Assembly: GCA_947167105.1 (NCBI GenBank)
Contig: CAMVGU010000015.1
Location: 19,699 to 83,698 of the forward strand
DNA from: an uncultured Selenomonas sp.
Lineage (GTDB): Bacteria; Bacillota; Negativicutes; Selenomonadales; Selenomonadaceae
Length of the DNA: 64,000 nucleotides
Direction of reading: 5' to 3'
Below the pieces are notes generated by a model, which saw only the letters and a list, made by a program, of their open reading frames with translations, searched no databases and was not told where the DNA came from. A program made the position numbers and the translations under genes. Of the stretch, positions 21,742 through 30,066 are shown piece by piece. Each line of letters starts with the position of its first letter. The stretch's first letter is position 1.

Positions 21742-22836
21742 TTATATATGATAAGCCTCATGGAACCCTGTGCCCTTGCGGATGTCCTGTGAGAGTGCGA
21801 TAAAGCCCTCGCCGTCTACGGTTTCGGCATAGCCTTCCACCGTGACAGTCACACGCTGGTCAATGCCATGCTCCCGCTTCGCCTTGGAAAGTTCCTCGTC
21901 CGTTGCGGTAAGGCTATCATGCAGGGTAGCCGTCACTTTCTGGCCGTTAGGCATAGTGAATGTAAGCTTGTTGCCGCTCTCCTGCACCTTGGCACCGGGG
22001 AAAGCCTCGATGGTTTCGGCTTTCAGTTCTTCCATGCTGCGGGCATTAGAAAAGGCACCCTGTCTAATAGAGTGCCCTTTGGTTTTCGTCAGCAATCCTA
22101 TGCTGTAGTCTATTTCTTTTTGGAGAATGTCTTGCCAGAACTTATGCGCATCGTCCTTTTCGCCGTCAATAATTAACGGCCTAGTGTCTTTAAGGTCTGC
22201 AAAAGCTCCTTCGCTTTCTCTGCCTTCAGTCCCATCACGTCCTGCATTAGTTGCAGCCTCTCCTCGTCTGTTGCCTGTATCTCCCCGTGAATCTTCATAC
22301 TCTGCTCCGAAGTCATTTTCAAAACACCTCCTAGCGTAATAAATCTCTGCCGCCAGCTTTGCTAAGGTCTCATCGAACAATCCACGCCCATTAGATTCGT
22401 TGGTTGCATTAAAAGTAGTTATACGGCTCAATATTGTAGGCAATTCATCACGCTTAATTTCATTGCCTTCACGCCTTGCCCTCGCTACATCTGCTTTAAT
22501 GCCCGTCCTAAGCCGGTATCTAATTTTGTCCTTCTCAGGCAAATACCTTTCAGCAAGTGCTCTCATTGCCCGTCTAGTAGCTTCAAGCAATGTTGCAGAA
22601 TCCACTTCCCTGCTTACACTATACCGCCTATTGTCGGAATTGTCAAGCGAATATTTCCTGTTGCTTGAAGTTTTTTCTTCATTGATAGCCGTATCCAGCT
22701 CTTGCACAAAGGCATTTCTATCCTCCGGCGTGTGGAAGCGATATACCCCCTCCAGGGGGGCATAGTAACCATTATGTTTCCGTACTACGTCAATAATATC
22801 GTTCGCAATCCTTGTTATGCACCTGGTAGCCATCAA
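21742..22836 (-). pseudogene. Fragment of large polyvalent mobile-element protein ending at an HExxH motif
   Basis: Ends ...RKGTGFHEAYHI* immediately after HEAYH; starts inside a region continuous with the methylase fragment. Likely truncated. Confidence 0.6.
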
Positions 22837-23335
22837 TCATGCTCTGCCCAAAAGTAATATTGGAGATAGCCAAATCAAAGTAGTTATCTGCCGCCGCAGA
22901 CTTCTGGAACCACTTATGCTCCACAAAAGCATCGGGATAAAGCATTTTCCCCAACCGGGAAGTAAGGTCATCAAGCTCCACGCCACGGAGAGTAGTCTTC
23001 TCCATCATGTCCCGTGGCATAGTGCCGAGGAAATTGCCCACACCCATAGACGGGTCAAGGATTCTGCCGCCCTTGAATCCCAAATGAGAAATACCTTCCC
23101 ATATCGCCCGAATCAGCTTCGGAGGCGTATAGAAGGCATCATTGATAGTAGACCTTGCGGCCTTATATTCTTCTTCCGTCAGCAGTTCACGAATCTCTTT
23201 ATTCATGTCACTGCCTTCGATGAATGCACCCTTAAGGCCGCCCCAGCCATTATAGCCTGCAAGAATCTCCTGCTCGGCAGGCGTGGGCATACGTTCATCC
23301 GCTTCAAGCTGTTTCAGCAGCTTGATAGCCTCCAC
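22790..23335 (-). pseudogene. N6-adenine methylase-like N-terminal fragment of a conjugative-element methylase/helicase
   Basis: MPTPAEQEILAGYNGWGGLKGAF; GRILDPSMGVGNFLGTMP; ends after DLAISNITFGQ..., with no helicase domain following. Confidence 0.65.
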
Positions 23336-24612
23336 ATTCCCGTGGGTGACGGGTGAGCCTCGACCTCAGTCAGCGGTATCTCTGGCTGATTTCCTCGTTT
23401 ATCAGCTCCCTTGCCTGCTGCCTCTTCCAGTTCAGCTCCTGCTCGTACTCCAGCGGACTGAGATTCTTCGGAATGTTCCTGGCCATCGTCTCTACCATTC
23501 TCCGCTCCTTCTCGTCCATCCCGTCCAGAAACTTCTCCAGTTCCTTCACGTTGGTCTTCTCGGCCTCCTCCGGGTTCCATGTCTCCATGTCCTCCATCAG
23601 GGCGGCTGCTCTCTCCTTGTTGCTCATTGCTGCTCTCCTCCTCACCATCAGCTTTTACTGTGTTGTTCTCCGTCCCTGCTGGCTTCTCCTGCTGGCTCCC
23701 GGAATCTTTCTGCGTGACTTCCTGCTGCCCCTGTGGTATACTAGAGGTAACAGAAGGTGCAGGGATGGACGGAGTGCCGAGGGCCTCATTTGAGGATTCT
23801 GGTTCCGTAGATACGACTGCACCTTTTTTATTTTCCTCCGTAGGCAACGTGTGGTTGTAGTACTGAATACTCCCATCGTTACGCTTTACCAGAGTAATAT
23901 TGACCGGCGTATCTTTTCCATCAATCACTGCCGAGGTATGGAGGTAGTAGAAGAACTCCCCATCGTGCTTGTCCTCAGAGGATTCCTTGCCATCAATATC
24001 AGTAGCGTTTTCAATAAGCGTAGGCAAATGCCTCACTAGAAGCAGCTTATGCTCTTTTGCGCTACTGTTCTTAATTTCACGCTTGCAAGCCCCGGTGAAG
24101 TTGACCAGACCATTTTCGTCTATGTCAATTCTCCCTAATGCAGCATTATTGACACTTGTCCCCTGCAAATGGTCAGCGTAATACTGAACCGCCTTCTTCC
24201 GCAGTTCCTTGACATCCTTATACTCGCCGAACTCCTTGCCCGTCACAACAACTTCACCGCCCTTGCTGGCCTTGTTGCTGTCAATATTCGACACCTTGCC
24301 CGCTGCCTCCTGCCCGCCATCCGTGGCGGCTTTTTTATTCTGGCCCTGTTCCTTGGCAGTCTCCTGCTTTGGCTCGCCGTTCTCGTCCAGGCTCTCAGTG
24401 TAGTTGTTCAAGATAAGGTGGTTGTAATACTCACATACAGCCTTGCTTGCCTTGTTGCCGTGTACATAGTAAGTTTTGCCCTGTGCAGGTACTTTTTTTA
24501 GGCTGTACCTGCCCTTGCGTTCCTGCGGCCTCCTGTGCGGTCTGAGATGGTGTTTCGCCAAAATAACTCGTAAGCAAAAAATTATTATGGAGTTATGCCC
24601 ATGGCTTTGCAT
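23314..24612 (-). pseudogene. Polyvalent mobile-element protein fragment, frameshifted relative to the methylase fragment
   Basis: KAVCEYYNHLIL, YYLHTSAVIDGKDTPVNITLVKRNDGSIQYYNHTLP; low-complexity E/G/R region; final TEVEAHPSPTG-MWRLSSC* is out of frame with NVEAIKLLKQL of the next ORF. Confidence 0.5.
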
Positions 24613-24788
24613 ATCTTAACCAGTGTATCTGCCCTTAGCTCTGAATGGTCATTAAGCATATCATTAAAAGTAGTATTTCTTGGACTTCATGGTTATGGTA
24701 CGCTTCCCATTTCCTCAGAAGTTAACAAAATCCTAAACTTCTTGGAAAAAAATTCTAATTTCTCTGGAAGTATGGTATTATAAGACAT
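24585..24788 (-). pseudogene. XRE-type HTH regulator with two in-frame stops
   Basis: Minus translation MSYNTILPEKLEFFSKKFRILLTSEEMGSVP*P*SPRNTTFNDMLNDHSELRADTLVKICKAMGITP*. Confidence 0.6.
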
Positions 24789-24803
24789 AGGGAGGTGTTT
24801 CGT

Positions 24804-24935
24804 ATGACACTAGGGGAAAGATTGCGTCAAGCCCGTACTCGCACAGAAATGACGCAAACAGAAGTGCAGAAAAGGACTAATATCAATTCAAAAACTTTGT
24901 CGAACTGGGAAAATAACGATACCCATGCCCACTAG
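24804..24935 (+). pseudogene. Truncated XRE HTH fragment
   Basis: MTLGERLRQARTRTEMTQTEVQKRTNINSKTLSNWENNDTHAH*; stops right after the HTH core. Confidence 0.6.
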
Positions 24936-25116
24936 ACAACATGCAGCGTGTTTCGTTGACGGCGACGGCTTTTACAACATCTACCTGAACCAGAACGATA
25001 CCCGCGAACAAAACATTGAAGCTTTTCACCACGAACTGGCGTACATCAAAGGCAGAGACTGGTTGGCCTGCGAGACTGCTGACAACATAGAGTATGAGAG
25101 ACACATGATGGAGTGA
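24925..25116 (+). CDS. Small ImmA/IrrE-like protein, likely inactive (HELAY instead of HExxH)
   Basis: MPTRQHAACFVDGDGFYNIYLNQNDTREQNIEAFHHELAYIKGRDW; resembles small phage/ICE-type metallopeptidase-fold proteins. Confidence 0.4.
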   Translation: MPTRQHAACFVDGDGFYNIYLNQNDTREQNIEAFHHELAYIKGRDWLACETADNIEYERHMME

Positions 25117-25469
25117 TTAGTTTGTTAGATACGATTATTAATAAACTAGGCGAAGGCCCTGGTGGCTGTCTTTTATTTCTTGGGGTACTGGTGGCAGCAA
25201 ATTTCCTATTCATGGCTTTGCCATATGCTGTAATGATTGCTGTAATCATTACAATATGCACCTACTGGTATAAATTGTTTGTGATTTTGCCGACCGCATG
25301 GCGCATAGTTCTGGTTATTGCCTCCCTCGTGATAGCAGATTATTTCAATACTCACCGTGACAATTTCGTTATGTTATTCGGCGTTGCATGTCTTATTGCT
25401 GTATTTTATATGCTTGCAAAGACAAACACCTACCATGGTCAAGAAGATGATTTTCACAACAACAACTAA
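25113..25469 (+). CDS. Hypothetical membrane protein
   Basis: 118-aa ORF with several hydrophobic segments; short overlap with the preceding ORF. Confidence 0.45.
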   Translation: MISLLDTIINKLGEGPGGCLLFLGVLVAANFLFMALPYAVMIAVIITICTYWYKLFVILPTAWRIVLVIASLVIADYFNTHRDNFVMLFGVACLIAVFYMLAKTNTYHGQEDDFHNNN

Positions 25470-25514
25470 AAAGCCCACGGCATAAGCCGTGAGACACAGA
25501 AAGGATGAATGACC

Positions 25515-25736
25515 ATGACCATTACACTGAACTACCAGCCCGCCGACATGGAACTACTCAAGGCGCAAGCTGCCGCTGCCAATGAAAGTGTTGAAGACTT
25601 CATTGTGAAAGCCTCCATGAAGGCTGCCAACAACGCCGCTTATCTTGCCAAGCTAAAGAAATCAGACGAGGAAATCCGCCAAGGCAACGTTGTCAGGTTC
25701 ACTGATGAAGAATGGGAGAAGTACAAGCGAAAATAG
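25515..25736 (+). CDS. RelB-like small antitoxin-type protein (orphan)
   Basis: MTITLNYQPADMELLKAQAAAANESVEDFIVKASMKAANNAAYLAKLKKSDEEIRQGNVV; antitoxin-like architecture with no adjacent toxin. Confidence 0.45.
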   Translation: MTITLNYQPADMELLKAQAAAANESVEDFIVKASMKAANNAAYLAKLKKSDEEIRQGNVVRFTDEEWEKYKRK

Positions 25737-25767
25737 CTGATATGCTAGTATGACCAAATATAATAAG

Positions 25768-25996
25768 CTCAACTTTCCCAGCTTGAAAATCAGCACAACT
25801 CCTTGCAGTATAAGGCTTCGTGCGACAAAAAATAGGTCACTTGACATAAACGGAGTGCCACTTTGATGAATTATGCTATTCCCCGTAAATACTGGCAATA
25901 TGCAATTCGGATCATTGTGTCAAGCAATCTAATGCAAATGCCACAATGCCTGTCTGGATGAGGGTTCATGCCCATTTTTTTGCTGGGAAAGTTGAG
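25768..25996. mobile_element. MITE-like element with 15-bp perfect TIRs and 7-bp TSD
   Basis: CTCAACTTTCCCAGC (25768..25782) / GCTGGGAAAGTTGAG (25982..25996), flanked by direct TAATAAG at 25761..25767 and 25997..26003. Confidence 0.8.
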
Positions 25997-26169
25997 TAAT
26001 AAGCTTTATGTTTGATAAGCGATATATCCAGAATTTTCATAGGTGAGTTCAGGAAATATAGAGTAAATGTATTTGACTTGAGTCATACTAGGCAATTTGT
26101 AGTCAGTGTGTAGTCAAAGCCGCATATACAAACTGCTAAAACCTTTATTTTCAAGGGAGGAAAAGCATT

Positions 26170-26451
26170 ATGAAAAAGAACATGAAATTATTCATTGTCC
26201 TCAAGACTGAGTACGGCTCCGGCGAGGAGAACGTCTACTCCTCCATCCTCAACATCACTTCCAGCAAGAGCACAGCCGAAACCTTCAAAGCCCATTTCGA
26301 GGAAGAATTCTATGAGGAAATACACACCCCCCACAACGGACGCTGGGTTTCCGTGCAGATGCACCAGGCCCTGATTCAGATTGATGATGAGGTCATTGCC
26401 CCCGAATGGTTCATACGCTTCCTGGACGATAAAACATTGAAAGAATTCTGA
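26170..26451 (+). CDS. Hypothetical protein
   Basis: 93-aa ORF with RBS GGGAGG; MKKNMKLFIVLKTEYGSGEENVYSS. Confidence 0.5.
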   Translation: MKKNMKLFIVLKTEYGSGEENVYSSILNITSSKSTAETFKAHFEEEFYEEIHTPHNGRWVSVQMHQALIQIDDEVIAPEWFIRFLDDKTLKEF

Positions 26452-26468
26452 TACTACACCCGCAGAAA

Positions 26469-26502
26469 AAAGGCCAGCTCTCAGAGGGAGCTGGCCTTTG
26501 CT
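26469..26502 (+). terminator. Rho-independent terminator
   Basis: AAAGGCCAGCTC..GAGCTGGCCTTT hairpin. Confidence 0.7.
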
Positions 26503-26511
26503 GTGCCTTAA

Positions 26512-26588
<77 letters not shown>

Positions 26589-26723
26589 ATGATGTGCATT
26601 AACGATACGAAATAGTATACTCCACCATGACAGGAATTGCAAATATTTTTGTTCACCCTCGTGGACACGAACAGCAGCCGATTGATGTTCCAATCAACCG
26701 GCTGCTGTTCTCCTATGTGTACT

Positions 26724-27722
26724 CTATTCTGTTTCATCCTGGGGATTCAGGAAATACCAATAGGCATCAACCACATCCAAAAAAGCACCGTCAAAGCCGG
26801 CGGACAGGATGCGATCCAGGTAAGCTTCCTGTGAGCCGTAAAGAATCTGCCGCCATTCCGGCCGCCAGTACTTCACTTTGTAGTTATCTGCCCAGTCATC
26901 ATTTTTCGCTGCCAGCCAGTCTGGCATTTTCACGCCCCAGCTGCCCTGCCAGTACGGCCTGTAGGTCTCAGCCTCGCCTACGCTCATATAGGCAAAGACC
27001 TGCCGCCGCGCGCCATTCGGCTTGTGCTGCAGAGCTTTCACTTCCTCTGGGGTCAGCGGTTCTGAACCGTAGTACAGGTCAACTATCAGTAAATCATAAT
27101 ATGTGGCAGCCAGCTTATCCAGATAATCCTGTCTGCTTTTGAAGCGCCCAGGGTTCAGCAGAACCAGGTAGTTGCGTGCCTCTTTCAGCGATTTGATATT
27201 CCCCGTGTTCATGCCATGGGGGGCTGCCCCTGGGATCTCGTCAAGGGAGCGCCGATAAGATGCCCAGCCCAGATAGCCCTGGCCTGCATTCATTTTATAG
27301 GAATCAGCCTCCATTTCTGGCGAGTCCACATAATCAAGGCTCAGGACAGTCAGTCCGGCATTCCGCGGCACGGCCAGCGTATACTCAAAGTATGCAGTTT
27401 CATCAGGGTCTGTCTCCACTGCACAATTCTGCTCCGTATCCCAGCGATAGAAGACAGATTCCGCCATCTGCCCATCCATGATCTGCAGCATCCGCCCGGC
27501 ATTTTCGGCTGAATTGCCGTTATCCGCCAAATAAAGGGGCGAGCCGCCGTTTGCTATAAGCTGGAACCCCGGACGCTTGCTGTCCGCATAAGTCCTGATA
27601 CCTGAAAGCAGCTCCACCATTTCTGCCTGATAGTCAATGACTGCCTCTGCCTGGCTGCTGCAGCCGGAGAGGCCCAGCATAACCGCCAGCGCCGCTGCTA
27701 TTGATTTCAGTTTTATCCTCAT
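26724..27722 (-). CDS. GH114-like/TM1410-family glycoside hydrolase lipoprotein (PelA hydrolase-module-like)
   Basis: Lipobox LGLSGCSS; RQVFAYMSVGEAETYRPYW...AGFDGAFLDVVDAYWYF. Start at internal Met 27722; last gene of the Pel-like operon. Confidence 0.82.
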   Translation of the reverse strand: MRIKLKSIAAALAVMLGLSGCSSQAEAVIDYQAEMVELLSGIRTYADSKRPGFQLIANGGSPLYLADNGNSAENAGRMLQIMDGQMAESVFYRWDTEQNCAVETDPDETAYFEYTLAVPRNAGLTVLSLDYVDSPEMEADSYKMNAGQGYLGWASYRRSLDEIPGAAPHGMNTGNIKSLKEARNYLVLLNPGRFKSRQDYLDKLAATYYDLLIVDLYYGSEPLTPEEVKALQHKPNGARRQVFAYMSVGEAETYRPYWQGSWGVKMPDWLAAKNDDWADNYKVKYWRPEWRQILYGSQEAYLDRILSAGFDGAFLDVVDAYWYFLNPQDETE

Positions 27723-27738
27723 AAATAATATACCGCCT

Positions 27739-30066
27739 TTAGAAATTCTTCGTATACATAAGTGCCGCACCCCAGCCCCGGTAGCCATTATCACTTCTCG
27801 CACGGATATTGTAATGCTCCACCCGCAGTTCCAGCTGGCTTGTGTCATCCAGCTTGCACTCATAGGCAAGCTGCAGGGCGAGCCGCTCCGGGTCCTGCCA
27901 GTAATTATTCAGGTCGCTGCCGGCCAGGCCGCGCAGTCTGTCATACAGGTAGACATAACCGCTGGCACGCTGATAAGTAAACATCAGGTGCAGCTGCTGA
28001 CGGGCGTCTAAGTGATGTGTCCAGCCCAGACCGCCCTCCAGCCAGTTCACCGGACGGTTATAGGGGCTATTCCAATTTTCTACCCCATAGGATGTGGCCC
28101 CTGTGCGGCTCCAGCTGGCAAAAGCCTGCCAGGAATCCCTCGGTGTCACGTCATGGCTGTAGAACAGCCTGAGGTGCCAGCCGGAGCCTTCCTTGTAGCT
28201 GCCGCTGCCAGAAGGTGCGTTTTGCCTGGTCGTGCCCGTATAAGTGTAGCCCAGCCGTGCCAGGAATTGCCCATGCTCTCCGGCATGAAGATATTCCAGC
28301 TCCGGCAGGAGCTGATTGCCCGGAGAAATGCTGCCCTCCTCCTGGCGTTCACCTGTGCGGAGCCCGCCGACATCGAACACATCCGCCGAATATTTGTAAT
28401 CATAATTGCCACGAATGGCATAACTCAACCGCGCAGTCAGACTGTTCTCTTCCGTAAGATGGCGCGTTACTTCAACCCCTGGAGTCACATTCCAGCCTTC
28501 GCCAAAGGAAGTATAGCGTGCCAGTCCCTCCGGCAACTGGGCATTTACATGAGTTGTCCGGCCTGTGGGCACGTTCACCGACAGCAGGTAATGCACATCA
28601 TAGAGCTTATGGTCATTTTTATAAATGGCGGCAAGGGTGGTGTCCGTCCAGCCGGACACATGGCCATGCTCACGGCCGGAGGAGGAGGTCAGATAACCAG
28701 TATCAATTCCTAAATCCCATTTGCCCAGATTGGCATAATAGCTCTGCCCAATCACGAACTGGTGCCCGGAAAAGGGGCCATGCCAGTTGTAATACTCCAG
28801 ACGGCTCTGCCAGGAGCTGCCTTCACCGAAATGCTCCAATTCATGCTCCGCCTGTGCCAGTTCCCCTGTTGCCTCCCTCTTATACTTCTCTGCCTCAATA
28901 AGGTTCTGCCCGGCTTCCTCACGCCATTTCTTTGTATCTTCCAGGTCTGTCTCCTGCTGCCTGATATCCGCTTCCGTATCCAGCTGCTCCTGGGAGAGAT
29001 CTTCCACACGGGCACGGGCATCGCTTTCCGCGTCCTCAGCCGCATCCCTGGCAGCTTCCAGTTCGTCCAGGAAAGAATACATATCATCCAAGGCTGCCTC
29101 CTCAGCATCAAGCTCCGCGTCGATTTCTTCCAGGCGCTGCACAAAAGCCTCGCGCTGGCCCTCGCTTCCGGGCTGCTGCACAGTTCCGCTGGCGGCTGCC
29201 CCGCTCCGCAGCAATTCCGTGACCTGCTGCTGCACTTCCGCCAGGCGGTTCTGCTGCCAGTCAACGCTTTCCCATGCCTTCCTGATGCTTTCAGCCAGTA
29301 CGTCCCGAGGCTCAGCCTCCGGGCCGCCCTCTGCCCTATCGCCTCCGAACTGCTGCTGGAAATCGGCCTGCACCTGGGCCTGGTCTTGCGTCAGGCTCTG
29401 TATGGAGGCTTCCTGCGCCTGGATTTGCGGCAAATAATCTGCCACAGCCTGCTGGCTGGCCAGAGCCGCCTGGGTGAGCTGCTCGCTTTCGGCACGGGCA
29501 GCGGCCAGTTCACCCACCATGCGTTCCAGATTGCGGCGGGCTGTCGCCAGGTTTTCCTGGGCCTGCAAGAGCCCCTGCTCCGCATTGCGCGCATCCTGAC
29601 GGGCGGACTGCAGGGCTGCCTCTGCCTGCACCAGGGCTTCCCTGGCATCGGCCACAGCTTTCTGGGCCGCGTGGAAACTCCTGATGCGATCCCTGGCATC
29701 CCGCATGGTCTGGAAAGCCGCCGGCACATCATGCAGGGTTGACATGCTGGAGGCCGCAGCCTCTCCCGCTGGCAGCAGGGCCAGGGTGGAAACAGAAGCC
29801 GCCATAGCTGTCTGGCGCAGGGCCTCGTCCCGCTGCATGCGCCTGCGCCCCCGCCGCTCCAGACGATGGGCCCGCCCGGACAGCAGACGGCGCATGGCGG
29901 CCCGCTCTGCTGCTTCCAGGGTGCGGGCCAGCCTGAGTGTACGGGTCTCCTTGCGCAGCAGGCGCGTAGGCCGGGCGGCCAGCTTTTCCAGACGTGCGGC
30001 TTCTTCCGCTTCCCTGGCAGCCTTCACCGGCGCGAACTCCCTACGCCTTTTCCGGCTCATCCTCAT
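27739..30066 (-). CDS. Coiled-coil plus outer-membrane beta-barrel protein (putative Pel export porin)
   Basis: Arg-rich N-term, hydrophobic TAMAASVSTLALLPAGEA, ~300 aa Ala/Gln/Glu-rich heptad region, then amphipathic strands ending ...GAALMYTKNF (terminal Phe). ATGA overlap with pelG. Confidence 0.8.
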   Translation of the reverse strand: MRMSRKRRREFAPVKAAREAEEAARLEKLAARPTRLLRKETRTLRLARTLEAAERAAMRRLLSGRAHRLERRGRRRMQRDEALRQTAMAASVSTLALLPAGEAAASSMSTLHDVPAAFQTMRDARDRIRSFHAAQKAVADAREALVQAEAALQSARQDARNAEQGLLQAQENLATARRNLERMVGELAAARAESEQLTQAALASQQAVADYLPQIQAQEASIQSLTQDQAQVQADFQQQFGGDRAEGGPEAEPRDVLAESIRKAWESVDWQQNRLAEVQQQVTELLRSGAAASGTVQQPGSEGQREAFVQRLEEIDAELDAEEAALDDMYSFLDELEAARDAAEDAESDARARVEDLSQEQLDTEADIRQQETDLEDTKKWREEAGQNLIEAEKYKREATGELAQAEHELEHFGEGSSWQSRLEYYNWHGPFSGHQFVIGQSYYANLGKWDLGIDTGYLTSSSGREHGHVSGWTDTTLAAIYKNDHKLYDVHYLLSVNVPTGRTTHVNAQLPEGLARYTSFGEGWNVTPGVEVTRHLTEENSLTARLSYAIRGNYDYKYSADVFDVGGLRTGERQEEGSISPGNQLLPELEYLHAGEHGQFLARLGYTYTGTTRQNAPSGSGSYKEGSGWHLRLFYSHDVTPRDSWQAFASWSRTGATSYGVENWNSPYNRPVNWLEGGLGWTHHLDARQQLHLMFTYQRASGYVYLYDRLRGLAGSDLNNYWQDPERLALQLAYECKLDDTSQLELRVEHYNIRARSDNGYRGWGAALMYTKNF

